This document shows positions 7,675-16,633 of a DNA stretch of 64,000 nt, piece after piece. The position numbers were made by a program, and so were the translations under genes. Under the pieces are notes generated by a model. It was given only the letters and a program-made list of their open reading frames with translations, searched no databases and had not been told where the DNA came from. Every line of letters begins with the position of its first letter. The stretch's first letter is position 1. Source of the stretch: DASXRA01 sp036506155 (GTDB lineage Bacteria > Actinomycetota > Actinomycetes > Mycobacteriales > Jatrophihabitantaceae); contig DASXSF010000082.1 in assembly GCA_036506155.1 (NCBI GenBank), positions 1 through 64,000 on the forward strand. The letters run 5' to 3'.

Positions 7675-8991
7675 ATGTCCCGTCTAAGAAGCTCGTTGGC
7701 GGCCGTGACGGCCGCTGCCTGCGCCGTCGGTCTGGCGGCATGCAGCTCGGGCAGCAAGACGCACAGTGGCGCAAGCGGAACTTCCGCAGGCAAACAGACG
7801 GTCACATTCTGGGAGTTCAACACGGACGCACCAGCCGTCAACGCGTGGAAGTCGGTGATCGCCGCATTCCAGCAGGCGATGCCGAATATCGCAGTGAATA
7901 TGCAAATCGTTCCGTGGTCAGAGCAGCAGCAGAAACTGACGACAGCCATCTCGACCGGGAGCGCCCCGGACATCTCGATGATGGGCAACGATGTCGTCGC
8001 GCAATACGCTGCGCAGGGTGATCTGAAGCCTCTGGATGACTACATGTCCCAGTGGTCGAAGGAGGAGGGAAAGGACGTCACGTCTGACTACTGGCCGGGC
8101 GATAAGTTGTACTACCAGTACAACGGCCACTACTACGCCGCACCGATGGTCGACGAAACACGGCAGGTGCTGTATCGCAAGGACCTCTTGGCGAAGGCAG
8201 GGGTTGACCCGAATGGAATCAAGACGTGGGACGACCTGCTGAATGCCGCCGCTGAGATCAAGCAGAAAGTGCCGGGCACGATCCCGTGGCTGGCCCCGAT
8301 GAGCAAGGACTACACCACCGTACAAACGTTTATGTCCGTGTACCTGTCCTATGGCGCGCAGATGCTGACAGACGGCAAATGCGGTTTCGACACGCCAGAA
8401 TTCAAGCAGGCGCTGCAATGGTACACGGACGTCTACAAGAAAAATCTGAGCACTCCGGATGCGCTGACATACAAAGGCGCAGATGTCGACAGCGCCTTCG
8501 AGAGCGGTCAGACCGCGATAATAGTCGACGGGCCGTGGGTGCTCGCCGCGCTGCAGGGCAAGCCGCTCGCCGCGCAGGTCGCCAGCCTGCCGATACCCGC
8601 GGGTCCCAAGGGCCAGTTCGGGTTCCTCGGAGGGTGGCCACTCGTCATGTGGAAGGACACGAAGCATGCCGACGCGGCCGCCGCGTTCATCCACTACGTA
8701 GCGAATCCGACGCAGGGCCTCAAGCAGCTCGCGACGGTAAGCGGGCTGTTGCCGGGCCGGAAGAGCCTTGTACAGCAGCCGCCTTGGACACAGGCGCCGT
8801 TGAATTCCTTTGTCAAGCAGATGGATTCCTCCTACCCCTATCAGTATCCGGCACAGGAGATCCCCCAGATGGGTGACATCGAGACCGAGACGATTCAGGA
8901 TGCGGTGCAGCGGGTGGCTTCCGGGAGCGCGTCGGTAGACAGTTCTGCTAAGCAACTCTGCTCGGACATCAACGACAAGTTGAGTACGTGA
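7675..8991 (+). CDS. ABC sugar-binding lipoprotein
   Basis: A 438-residue family-1 solute-binding protein (MalE/UgpB type). The signal peptide ends in the lipobox GLAAC (Cys23). The mature protein begins with a Ser/Thr-rich tether and then VTFWEFNTDAPAVNAW. The family segment TWDDLLNAAAEIKQ and a C-terminal Trp-rich region are present. It would capture a sugar or polyol outside the cell and deliver it to the two permeases that follow; the ligand cannot be read from sequence. GGAG precedes the ATG. It is the first gene of an eight-gene unit (7675-15914), and its stop overlaps the next GTG (GTGA). No importer ATPase is encoded here, so a shared MsiK-like ATPase elsewhere is likely. Confidence 0.9.
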   Translation: MSRLRSSLAAVTAAACAVGLAACSSGSKTHSGASGTSAGKQTVTFWEFNTDAPAVNAWKSVIAAFQQAMPNIAVNMQIVPWSEQQQKLTTAISTGSAPDISMMGNDVVAQYAAQGDLKPLDDYMSQWSKEEGKDVTSDYWPGDKLYYQYNGHYYAAPMVDETRQVLYRKDLLAKAGVDPNGIKTWDDLLNAAAEIKQKVPGTIPWLAPMSKDYTTVQTFMSVYLSYGAQMLTDGKCGFDTPEFKQALQWYTDVYKKNLSTPDALTYKGADVDSAFESGQTAIIVDGPWVLAALQGKPLAAQVASLPIPAGPKGQFGFLGGWPLVMWKDTKHADAAAAFIHYVANPTQGLKQLATVSGLLPGRKSLVQQPPWTQAPLNSFVKQMDSSYPYQYPAQEIPQMGDIETETIQDAVQRVASGSASVDSSAKQLCSDINDKLST

Positions 8992-9941
8992 CGGTTCCGG
9001 TCACCTCGACCCGGTCGCCGGCCGCTGACCCCTCCAGCATCCGGCGGCCGGTTCGCACGGCCGCGCCGCTGAGAATCCCAATAGGCGCGTGGATGTTTAC
9101 CGCACCCGCGCTGCTGATCGTGCTGGCTCTGGCGATCCTGCCGCTGTGCTACGGGGTATGGCTATCGCTGACCAACTGGACGCTGCTGCAGGGGCCGAAC
9201 GCGCATTACCAGGGCCTCGCGGCCTACCACCGGCTCGTCAACAGCGACGCCTTCTGGGCCGCGTTCGGGCGCACGCTGAAGTGGACAGCAGGCACCGTTG
9301 CCATCGAGGTGATCGTTGGTTTGCCGGTAGCGCTGCTGCTCAATCGACGTACCCCGGTGACCGGTGCGGTGACCGGCCTGTTGCTGCTGCCGTGGGTAAC
9401 GCCGTTCGTCGTGCTGTCCTACGCCTGGCTCTACCTCTATGACGGGCGGTTCGGCCCGTTCCACGCCGCGCTGCACGCACTGCACTTGGCAGGCGCCGCG
9501 TCCCCGCTCAGCGATCCAAACCGTGCCCTGTGGGCGCTGACTCTGGTCAGCGGCTGGAAAGGGGTGCCGTTCATGGCTGTTGCCCTGCTAGCCGCGTTGA
9601 AGGGAATCCCCGATGAGCTGTACGAGGCGGCTGCTGTCGATGGCGCCGCCGCGCCGCGGCGATTCTGGCATGTGACGCTGCCGCTGCTGCGTCCCACCTT
9701 GCTGACCATGTCATTCGTACTCGGCGTGCTCGCCTTCTACAGCTTCGATTTGGTCTGGCTCACCACAAAGGGGGGCCCCGGCGACCAGAGCACGATCATC
9801 GGCGTTCAGCTGTACGAGACGTTCTTCAGCGACGGCCGGCCCGGCTACGCCGCAGCTATTGGCACGTTCACGTTGATGTTCTTTGTTGTTGGCGCCGTGG
9901 GCGTCGGCGCCGTGGCCGCAGTACGCCGGAGGATGGCATGA
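8988..9941 (+). CDS. ABC sugar permease, MalF/UgpA-like
   Basis: A 317-residue inner-membrane permease with about six helices. It carries the EAA motif that docks the ATPase (DELYEAAAVDGAAAPRRFWHVTLPLL, followed by RPTLL). The N-terminal 35 residues are polar, then a helix near 40-62. GTG 8988 overlaps the binding-protein stop, and the gene's own stop overlaps the next ATG (9938). It forms a heterodimeric channel with the product of 9938-10822. Confidence 0.9.
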   Translation: MTVPVTSTRSPAADPSSIRRPVRTAAPLRIPIGAWMFTAPALLIVLALAILPLCYGVWLSLTNWTLLQGPNAHYQGLAAYHRLVNSDAFWAAFGRTLKWTAGTVAIEVIVGLPVALLLNRRTPVTGAVTGLLLLPWVTPFVVLSYAWLYLYDGRFGPFHAALHALHLAGAASPLSDPNRALWALTLVSGWKGVPFMAVALLAALKGIPDELYEAAAVDGAAAPRRFWHVTLPLLRPTLLTMSFVLGVLAFYSFDLVWLTTKGGPGDQSTIIGVQLYETFFSDGRPGYAAAIGTFTLMFFVVGAVGVGAVAAVRRRMA

Positions 9942-10822
9942 CCGTATCGACCAGTGCCCCGCCGGGCGCTGCGCGCACTAGCGCGCGACGGCTCCACTCG
10001 ACGCGGCGCAGCAGGCGGCGCACCGCCGCGATCGCCATCGCCCAGGTCGCGGTCGTTCTAGCTTTCCTCATTCCGATCATCTGGATGTACGTGGCATCGT
10101 TCCGCCCGGACGGCGACATTCAAACAGGCCGGCTTTGGCCACACGCCTGGACGCTCCGCAACTATCGCCAACTGCTCTCCGAGCCCACCCTGGCGCGCGG
10201 TTTCGTCAACAGTGTGGTGGTATCCAGCACCAGCGCAGCGATCGCCACCAGCGCCGCCGCGCTTGCCGCCTACGGGCTGGCCCGCTACCGGTTCCGAGGT
10301 CGTGCCACAGTCACGCTAGGCCTAATCGTCGCGCAGGTCGTCCCCGCGTTAACCCTGCTGGTGCCGCTGGTCGTCGCACTGCAGAAGATGCACCTCACCG
10401 ACAACCTCATCGGCTTGACCACCGTCTACCTGCTCCTCGGCGTGCCGATCGGGGTCATGCTGCTACGCAACTACGTCACCCAGATTCCGGACTCTCTCGA
10501 GGAGGCAGCGTTCATCGACGGCGCTACCAGGATAAAAGCGCTGTGGTACATCACGCTGCCCCTGCTTCGCCCCGCCCTAGCGGCCGTATTCGCATTTGCC
10601 TTCATTCTGGCCTGGGGAGAGTACCTACTCGCGCTGTCCCTGCAGACCTCCGATGACGAGAAGACCCTCCCACTGGTCATGCAGACGCTCTTCGACCAGC
10701 ACACGTTCAGCATCGGCGAAGTGACGGCCTTCGGGGTACTGATCTCCCTGCCGGTAGCCGTGCTGTTCATGGTCGTGCAGAAGAGTCTCGTGGCCAATCT
10801 CGTCGCTGGCGGCGTCAAGTGA
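9938..10822 (+). CDS. ABC sugar permease, MalG/UgpE-like
   Basis: A 294-residue permease with six predicted helices. Its EAA loop reads DSLEEAAFIDGATRIKALW, then ITLPLLRPALAA. A basic N-terminus (RRLHSTRRSRRRT) precedes the first helix. It is the second half of the import channel and is coupled to the upstream permease by an ATGA overlap. The adjacent dehydrogenase follows after a short gap and probably shares the transcript. Confidence 0.9.
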   Translation: MTVSTSAPPGAARTSARRLHSTRRSRRRTAAIAIAQVAVVLAFLIPIIWMYVASFRPDGDIQTGRLWPHAWTLRNYRQLLSEPTLARGFVNSVVVSSTSAAIATSAAALAAYGLARYRFRGRATVTLGLIVAQVVPALTLLVPLVVALQKMHLTDNLIGLTTVYLLLGVPIGVMLLRNYVTQIPDSLEEAAFIDGATRIKALWYITLPLLRPALAAVFAFAFILAWGEYLLALSLQTSDDEKTLPLVMQTLFDQHTFSIGEVTAFGVLISLPVAVLFMVVQKSLVANLVAGGVK

Positions 10823-10854
10823 CCCAGCTCGTTCCCAACAATGGAGGACCGGCA

Positions 10855-11901
10855 ATGCGCGAAACGGCCCGCACCGCGGTCATCACCGGACCACGCGCAG
10901 TCCAGGTACGCGACCTGCCGCTGCCGCCGGTCGGACCTCGCGAGGTGCTGGTCGCCAACGTCGTGTCCGGCATCAGCGCCGGGACGGAGATGAACGTCTA
11001 TCGAGGACTAGCGCCGCAATGGCGCACCCGGCGGGATCCCGCAACAGGATTATTCGAACCGACCGACGTACCAGAATGGACTTACCCGCTTGCCTACGGA
11101 TACGCGGCGGTCGGACGCGTGCAGCACGTGGGCTACGACCTCGACCCCGCGCTGCTCGGCGACCTCGTGTTCTCCTACACCTCGCACAGCAGTCACGCGG
11201 TCGTGCCCGTCTCCGAGCTGGTGGTCCTTCCCACCCTCGCCCACCCGCGGGTTGGCGTGCTTACCGCGAACGTCAACACCGCACTCAACGGGATGCTGGA
11301 CGCCCGCCCCGTGCTCGGCGACACCGTCGTGGTCAGCGGCCTCGGCGTCATCGGCCTCATCGTCACCCAGTTGCTTCGCCGCTCCGGGGCAGGTCTGGTG
11401 ATCGGCGTGGACTCTGTCGAAGAACGCCGCCAGCTGGCCAAACAGTTCGGTGCCGACCTCGTCCTCAGCCCGCACGAGCGGGTCGCCGAGCGCACCCGGC
11501 AGATGACCGACAATCGCGGCGCCGACATCGTCATCGAAGTCTCCGGCGCCGCGCCGGCACTACACGAAGCGATTCGCACCGCCGGATACGACGGCACCGT
11601 CATCGCAATGTCCTGGTACGGCGGCAGTTTCGAGTCGCTCAGCCTATCCGGCGAGTTTCATCACAACCGCACCCGCATCATCTCCTCGCAAGTCGCCGGC
11701 ATCAACCCAACACTCGGCCCACTGTGGTCCGTCAAGCGACGCAAGACGCTTGCAACCGCACTTCTTGCCGACCTCGACCTCGAGCCCCTGCTCACCCACA
11801 CCTTCCCGATCGACCACGCAGCCGAGGCCTACGCGCTCGTCAACGCCCAACCACCCGATCTCGTGCAATGCCTGCTCAGCTACGAGGACCTCGCCCGGTG
11901 A
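10855..11901 (+). CDS. Zinc-independent MDR-superfamily dehydrogenase
   Basis: A 348-residue medium-chain dehydrogenase/reductase. The nucleotide-binding motif VVVSGLGVIGLIV lies near 160-172, followed by the acidic VIGVDSVEERR. The usual zinc ligands (Cys-Gly..., GHE) and the four structural-zinc cysteines are absent. This places it with the zinc-less branch that includes bchC-like proteins, which suggests a redox step on a sugar or polyol by a different mechanism. ATG 10855 is preferred because GGAGG lies 7 nt upstream; GTG 10819 is possible but lacks a site. Its stop overlaps the next start (GTGA). Confidence 0.8.
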   Translation: MRETARTAVITGPRAVQVRDLPLPPVGPREVLVANVVSGISAGTEMNVYRGLAPQWRTRRDPATGLFEPTDVPEWTYPLAYGYAAVGRVQHVGYDLDPALLGDLVFSYTSHSSHAVVPVSELVVLPTLAHPRVGVLTANVNTALNGMLDARPVLGDTVVVSGLGVIGLIVTQLLRRSGAGLVIGVDSVEERRQLAKQFGADLVLSPHERVAERTRQMTDNRGADIVIEVSGAAPALHEAIRTAGYDGTVIAMSWYGGSFESLSLSGEFHHNRTRIISSQVAGINPTLGPLWSVKRRKTLATALLADLDLEPLLTHTFPIDHAAEAYALVNAQPPDLVQCLLSYEDLAR

Positions 11902-12755
11902 AATTCGCGGTCAACCCGATGCAATGGGCCGCGCTGCCCAGCGGCCACCTTGACCTGCGGCAGCTCCCGCCTCCCGCCGAGCTGCTGCACACCCTGGCCG
12001 ATGCCGGCTTCTGCGCTGTGCACACTCTCATCGACCTACCAACCGACGTCGACTGGTACGCCGCAGCGCTCCTGGCTGCGGGCCTCGAGGCGGCACCTGG
12101 ATACTTCGCCTTCCCCTTCGACGACCAGACGGCCCTCGAGGACGCGAAACGCCGCGCTGAGCACGCCGCTGCCACCCATCAAGCTCTCGGCCTCGACCAC
12201 ATATTCATTGCCGACACGCTAAATCCCATCCGAGTTGCTCGTCCAGGGCATGGCGAGGCGGCTGATCCGCGCCGGCTGTCTGCGATGGCCGTCAACCTCG
12301 CCGGCGTGTGCGACATATTCAGGCACCGCGGCGTGACACCGTGTCTCCATCAACACGTGGCGAGCTGGGTAGAGACCACAGACGAATACCTGCAGATGCT
12401 CGAGCTCATTGATCCCGCGCTGCTTGCGGCCGGCCCCGACACGGGCCACCTCGCCTACGCTGACGCTGATCCCACCGCCGTGATACGCGCCCTTGCTGGG
12501 CGGGTCCGTGCCGCACACCTGAAAGACCTGCACGCAGCCGTGAAACTCGAAGCGGCCCATCGGGACTATTTCGCCGCCGTCGCATCAGGATTGTGGACCG
12601 AACCCGGGCGCGGTGACGTCGACCTCGAGGGCGTGCTCACCGTCCTCCGAAACCAAAACGTGGAATGGGCCATTGTCGAAGTCGACCGCCCGGACGGCCT
12701 CGACGCGCTGACCAGCGCGGCGCACTGCGCCGAATGGATCCGCCGCCACGAATGA
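11898..12755 (+). CDS. Sugar isomerase/epimerase-like TIM-barrel protein (1)
   Basis: A 285-residue xylose-isomerase-like TIM barrel (IolE/IolI superfamily). Strand-end motifs expected to bind a divalent metal are visible: LHQHVASWVET, GPDTGHLAYADADP and RAAHLKDLH, plus EPGRGDVDLEGV and the late acidic WAIVEVDRPDG. Such enzymes isomerise, epimerise or dehydrate sugars and inosose-type ketones. The GTG overlaps the preceding dehydrogenase stop. It is the first of three related barrels in this operon; they differ in length and metal-site sequence, so they probably act on successive intermediates. Confidence 0.8.
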   Translation: MKFAVNPMQWAALPSGHLDLRQLPPPAELLHTLADAGFCAVHTLIDLPTDVDWYAAALLAAGLEAAPGYFAFPFDDQTALEDAKRRAEHAAATHQALGLDHIFIADTLNPIRVARPGHGEAADPRRLSAMAVNLAGVCDIFRHRGVTPCLHQHVASWVETTDEYLQMLELIDPALLAAGPDTGHLAYADADPTAVIRALAGRVRAAHLKDLHAAVKLEAAHRDYFAAVASGLWTEPGRGDVDLEGVLTVLRNQNVEWAIVEVDRPDGLDALTSAAHCAEWIRRHE

Positions 12756-12774
12756 TCACCGACCTGGAGTGTTC

Positions 12775-13581
12775 GTGTACCAGCTCAGCGCCAACCTCGA
12801 ATGGCTCTTCACCGAAGCCGCAGCAACCCCGCAGCGGATCCACGCCGCCGCCGCCGCCGGGCTGCCCGCCGTCGAGATCTGGACCTGGCGGGACAAGGAC
12901 CTGAACGGGATCGAGGACGCGCTCCACGACACCGGCATAGCGCTCCAGACGATGTGCACCGAGCCGATGGGGCAACTGGTCGACCCGCGCACACATCGCA
13001 TCTTCCTCGACGGTCTCGAGGAATCCGTCATCGTCGCGGCACGACTCAAGTGCGCCTATCTCGTCGTCACCGCAGGCGACCGCCGACCCGGTGTGCCCCG
13101 CGAGGACCAGCGCGCGGCAGTCATCGACGCACTACGGCACGCCGAGGGCATCCTCGCCGAACACCCAGTCACATTGCTGTTGGAGAACCTGAACTCTCGG
13201 GTTGACCACCCCGGGACGTTCCTCGAAACCACGACCGACGTCATCAGCATCCTTCACGAGGTCGCCTCCCCGTCAATCAAGCTGCTCTTCGACGCCTACC
13301 ACGCCCGGGTGATGAACGAGGACGTACCGCGGGTCCTCGACGACGCCGGCGACCTGCTCGCGCATATTCAGATCGCGGACGCGCCCGGCCGCCACGAACC
13401 CGGTTCCGGATCGATCGACTGGCCGGCCGCGCTCGCAACGTTTCACGGCGTCGGCTACACCGGACGCCTCGGGCTCGAATACCAGCCAACCGTGGCCACG
13501 CTGGACAGCCTTATAACCATCCGACGCCTGACCAGTGCGTACACAGGTTCACCCGTAACCTCGGCCGGGCGGCAAACATGA
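12775..13581 (+). CDS. Hydroxypyruvate isomerase-like TIM-barrel protein (2)
   Basis: A 268-residue member of the Hyi branch: YQLSANLEWLFTE at the N-terminus, LLLENLNSRVDHPG (metal-binding Glu), LLFDAYHARVMNED, HIQIADAPGRHEPGSG and LGLEYQP. These match the conserved hydroxypyruvate isomerase pattern. Hyi and relatives convert hydroxypyruvate to tartronate semialdehyde or isomerise related 2-keto sugars. GTG 12775 is chosen because GGAG lies 5 nt upstream; GTG 12769 overlaps that site. The true substrate may differ, as the family includes 2-oxo-tetronate isomerases. Confidence 0.8.
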   Translation: MYQLSANLEWLFTEAAATPQRIHAAAAAGLPAVEIWTWRDKDLNGIEDALHDTGIALQTMCTEPMGQLVDPRTHRIFLDGLEESVIVAARLKCAYLVVTAGDRRPGVPREDQRAAVIDALRHAEGILAEHPVTLLLENLNSRVDHPGTFLETTTDVISILHEVASPSIKLLFDAYHARVMNEDVPRVLDDAGDLLAHIQIADAPGRHEPGSGSIDWPAALATFHGVGYTGRLGLEYQPTVATLDSLITIRRLTSAYTGSPVTSAGRQT

Positions 13582-13669
13582 TCACCGCCGACTGCGGCGA
13601 GCCACGACACGGACGGCCGACGTTTGCCAGGGCCCGCCGGTCTGCCGCCCTCAGCCACCGAGACGTGAC

Positions 13670-14746
13670 ATGACCCGGCCCGTCACGCTCTTCACCGGCC
13701 AATGGGCCGACCTGCCGTTCCGCGAGGTGTGCCGCCTGGCCGCTGACTGGGGCTACGACGGCCTCGAGATCGCCTGCTGGGGCGACCACCTCGATATCGA
13801 TCAGGCCATTGCCGATCCTGCGTACCTACCCCGGCTGCAGGATGTCCTTGCTGAGCATCACCTCGGCGTCTGGGCGATTTCCAACCACCTCGTTGGGCAA
13901 GCCGTATGCGACGACCCGATCGACTCGCGCCACCGCGCCATTCTGCCCACACGCATCTGGGGTGACGGCGACGCCGAGGGCGTTCGTCGGCGGGCCGCAA
14001 CCGAGATGGCGAACACCGCCCGTGTCGCTGCCGCGCTTGGCGTCTCCATCGTGGTCGGGTTCACCGGATCGAGTATCTGGAAGACCGTCGCAATGTTCCC
14101 GCCCGTCCCAGCGGTGATGGTCGAGGCCGGCTACCACGACTTCGCCGATCGGTGGAATCCCGTGCTCGACGTATTCGACGAGGTCGGGGTCCGCTTCGCG
14201 CATGAGGTCCATCCCAGCGAAATCGCCTACGACTACTGGACCACCGAACGCACGCTGCACGCCATCGATCACCGCCCGGCCTTCGGGCTGAACTGGGACC
14301 CCAGCCACTTCGTGTGGCAAGACCTCGACCCCGTCGGCTTTCTATGGGATTTCCGCGACCGCATCTACCACGTCGACTGCAAAGACACCAAGAAGCGGCT
14401 GAGCAACGGCCGTAACGGCAGACTCAGCTCCCACCTGCCCTGGGGTGATCCGCGTCGCGGCTGGGACTTCGTGTCCACCGGCCACGGCGACGTCCCATGG
14501 GAGGACTGCTTCCGCATGCTCAACTCCATCGCCTACACCGGCCCGGTCTCCATCGAATGGGAAGACGCCGGCATGGATCGCCTCATCGGCGCACCCCAAG
14601 CCCTTGCCGTCATCCGGCAACTGCAAGACATCCGCCCCGCATCCGAAGCCTTCGACACGGCGTTCGGGCGCAAACAGACCTCAACCGAATCGGCGACCCC
14701 GACCCACCTGCCGACCAAACCTCCGACACAGCCTCGCCGAGACTAG
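13670..14746 (+). CDS. Sugar isomerase/epimerase-like TIM-barrel protein (3)
   Basis: A 358-residue barrel of the same superfamily but from a longer subgroup: GYDGLEIACWGDHLD, VGFTGSSIWK, RFAHEVHPSEIAYDY, GLNWDPSHFVWQDLDP, YHVDCKDTKKR and VSIEWEDAGMDR. The Glu/Asp/His residues in these motifs form the expected metal site. The C-terminal 25 residues are a Thr/Pro-rich tail and may be disordered. An 88-bp gap separates it from the Hyi-like gene. Its position before a sorbitol-dehydrogenase-like gene fits a polyol or inositol-type pathway, but none of the diagnostic inositol genes are here. Confidence 0.8.
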   Translation: MTRPVTLFTGQWADLPFREVCRLAADWGYDGLEIACWGDHLDIDQAIADPAYLPRLQDVLAEHHLGVWAISNHLVGQAVCDDPIDSRHRAILPTRIWGDGDAEGVRRRAATEMANTARVAAALGVSIVVGFTGSSIWKTVAMFPPVPAVMVEAGYHDFADRWNPVLDVFDEVGVRFAHEVHPSEIAYDYWTTERTLHAIDHRPAFGLNWDPSHFVWQDLDPVGFLWDFRDRIYHVDCKDTKKRLSNGRNGRLSSHLPWGDPRRGWDFVSTGHGDVPWEDCFRMLNSIAYTGPVSIEWEDAGMDRLIGAPQALAVIRQLQDIRPASEAFDTAFGRKQTSTESATPTHLPTKPPTQPRRD

Positions 14747-14876
14747 CCGTGATCAAACCGGTCGATCTGCCCCCGCCATCCTGTCGGCGACGCACTCGCC
14801 GGCGAAACCTACGTCATCATCGGGTGATCGCCTCTTCCCTTCCCGCCTCGCCATCCCATCCAGCAGGGCAACCACA

Positions 14877-15914
14877 ATGACCACGCACACGGGCAGCGCG
14901 GACATCCCGCGCACCATGCGGGCGTCGGTCCTCGTCATCCCGGGCACGGTGCGGATCGAGCAGCGGCAGGTGCCGGTCCCCGCCGACGACGAAGTCCTGA
15001 TCAAAGTTGCGTCGGTCGGGGTCTGCGGCTCCGACGTGCACTACTACCGCGACGGGCGCATCGGCGACTTCATCGTCAATGCGCCCCTGGTGCTCGGGCA
15101 CGAGGCGTCCGGCCGCATCGTCGCGGTTGGTGCGGCGGTGGCAGACAGCCGGATCGGCGAGCGGATCGCGATCGAGCCGCAGCGCCCATGCCGAGTTTGC
15201 GCGCAGTGCGCAGCCGGCCGCTACAACCTCTGCCCCTACATGGAGTTCTACGCGACCCCGCCGATCGACGGCGCCTTCCAGGAGTACGTGACGATCCAGG
15301 CACCGTTCGCCCACCCGGTGCCGGCCGCGATCTCCGACGACGTCGCTGCCCTGCTTGAGCCGCTCTCGGTCGGCATATGGGCCAGCCGCAAGGCCCGGAT
15401 CGTTCCCGGGTCCCGCGTGCTGATCGCAGGCGCGGGACCGATCGGCGTGATCGCCACCCAGGCCGCGACGGCGTTCGGCGCTGCCGAGGTCCTCGTCACT
15501 GATCCGGTGCCCGAGCGGCGCGCGATTGCTGAGCGATTCGGCGCGACCATCGCCCTCGACCCGATGACCGAGTCCGTCGCCGACCTCGGTGTGGACGCGT
15601 TCATCGACTGCTCGGGCGCGACGCCGGCCGTGAAGTCCGGCATCACCGCGGTGCGCGGCGCAGGCACGGTTGTGCTCGTCGGCACGGGCGCGGACGAGAT
15701 CGCGCTGCCCATCCCGGTGATCCAGAACCGGGAGCTAAACGTCACCGGTGTCTTCCGGTACGCCAACACGTGGCCCGTCGCCGCCCACCTGGCCGCGACC
15801 GGCCAGGTCGACCTCGCGTCACTGGTCACCGGCCGGTTCGAACTCGACCACGCCGAGGACGCGCTGAACGCCGACCTCACGGCCAGCTCCCTCAAGGCCA
15901 TGGTGCGGCTGTGA
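14877..15914 (+). CDS. Zinc-dependent polyol/sorbitol dehydrogenase-like enzyme
   Basis: A 345-residue MDR enzyme with both zinc sites. Catalytic ligands lie in CGSDVHYY and LGHEASG, and the structural zinc cysteines in CRVCAQCAAGRYNLC. The coenzyme fold has IAGAGPIGVIA followed by EVLVTDPVPERR, indicating NAD preference. It oxidises a secondary alcohol of a polyol, such as sorbitol, xylitol or a related compound. ATG 14877 is chosen because family homology begins here (MRASVLVIPGTVRIEQ a few residues in); an earlier open frame overlaps the upstream gene in another frame. Last gene of the operon; a long hairpin follows at 16048. Confidence 0.9.
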   Translation: MTTHTGSADIPRTMRASVLVIPGTVRIEQRQVPVPADDEVLIKVASVGVCGSDVHYYRDGRIGDFIVNAPLVLGHEASGRIVAVGAAVADSRIGERIAIEPQRPCRVCAQCAAGRYNLCPYMEFYATPPIDGAFQEYVTIQAPFAHPVPAAISDDVAALLEPLSVGIWASRKARIVPGSRVLIAGAGPIGVIATQAATAFGAAEVLVTDPVPERRAIAERFGATIALDPMTESVADLGVDAFIDCSGATPAVKSGITAVRGAGTVVLVGTGADEIALPIPVIQNRELNVTGVFRYANTWPVAAHLAATGQVDLASLVTGRFELDHAEDALNADLTASSLKAMVRL

Positions 15915-16047
15915 CCGACCGGAGAGGACCATGACCGACCTCCCACGCGCGTGCCCGGGTCCTCCCTGGAGTAAGACGACGCTGATCACGAAGGGAACCG
16001 CAGTCCACAGGGAATCACGACGGAGTGGTCGGAACAATGTCGTTGGT

Positions 16048-16085
16048 GTCCGGGCACAACCGGCCGCGGCCGGTTCTGCCCGGAC
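16048..16085 (+). terminator. Strong bipartite hairpin, probable terminator
   Basis: GTCCGGGC (16048-16055) pairs with GCCCGGAC (16078-16085). Inside, AACCGGCC pairs with GGCCGGTT around a GC loop, giving about 16 bp of stem with a small internal bulge. There is no U-tract, as is common for actinobacterial terminators. It could end the sugar operon from the left and transcripts from the right. Confidence 0.6.
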
Positions 16086-16116
16086 GAGCTGAGGGGATTT
16101 GAAACCCTGACCCTCT
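16086..16116 (-). other. Remnant of a tRNA 3' end (T arm and acceptor strand)
   Basis: Read on the minus strand, an AGAGGGTCAGGG stretch leads into a TTCAAAT loop, CCCCT and CAGCTC. This is the layout of a variable loop, T arm and 3' acceptor strand; one T-stem pair is broken. No anticodon or D arm is recognisable upstream, so it is not a functional tRNA. Such 3' ends are left behind as att sites by integrating elements. Interpretation as an integration scar is inferred. Confidence 0.4.
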
Positions 16117-16633
16117 CGATGCGAAATCCACGCGCGCGGGCCAGCACCGGTTGTATCGGCCACTTTGTGTCGCTTTCCGGCTGTCGTTGTCCGTTACGGT
16201 CTACTGCTGTTGCTGTACTTCCGTGCTGTACTCCTTCGCGCTGACCGACGAGTCGAATCGGCTGTCTACGCCGGCGTTGACGGTCCGCTCTCAACCCGTA
16301 TTCGTCACCGAATGTGATCAGAGACCGAGGTACGGCCGCTCCGGGTCCGCCGTTCCTCTCGATGATCTTGAGCTGCCAGCTCCGCGCGATGAACCGTCCT
16401 GCTACGTCCTAGGTCGTCGCGCTTGCCCCGTCACCAAGGTTCACCGAACCAGTCTCACGGGATACGTGCCGGTGGGTGCGACCGGGCGTCGCGACGAGAA
16501 TCCAGGCGATGTCGAGGGCGCCGCCTAACGATCACGGGAGATCCTCGTTACCGCGCCGCGTATCCGTCACGGACACGACGAAGCGGCCTCGGCACATCGC
16601 CGCCTGACCCCTAAGCGGTCTTGCGCAAGTGTG

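Larger units (their letters stand above)
15915..16633. other. Gene-free stretch of about 720 bp
   Basis: No convincing coding frame is present on either strand. The only structures I can support are the long hairpin at 16048-16085 and the tRNA 3'-end-like sequence right beside it at 16086-16116. The rest (16117-16633) shows nothing recognisable. Confidence 0.5.

Noticed and set aside
11019..11897. N-terminal extension of the first TIM-barrel isomerase frame
   Set aside because: It overlaps the MDR dehydrogenase in another frame and is an Arg/Pro-rich shadow; GTG 11898 overlaps the previous stop and begins family homology.
11898..14746. A myo-inositol catabolism (iol) cluster
   Set aside because: The barrels resemble IolE/IolI, but iolC-, iolD-, iolB- and iolG-specific genes are not seen.
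16086..16160. A complete tRNA gene on the minus strand
   Set aside because: Only the T arm and acceptor strand can be folded; no anticodon or D arm is found.
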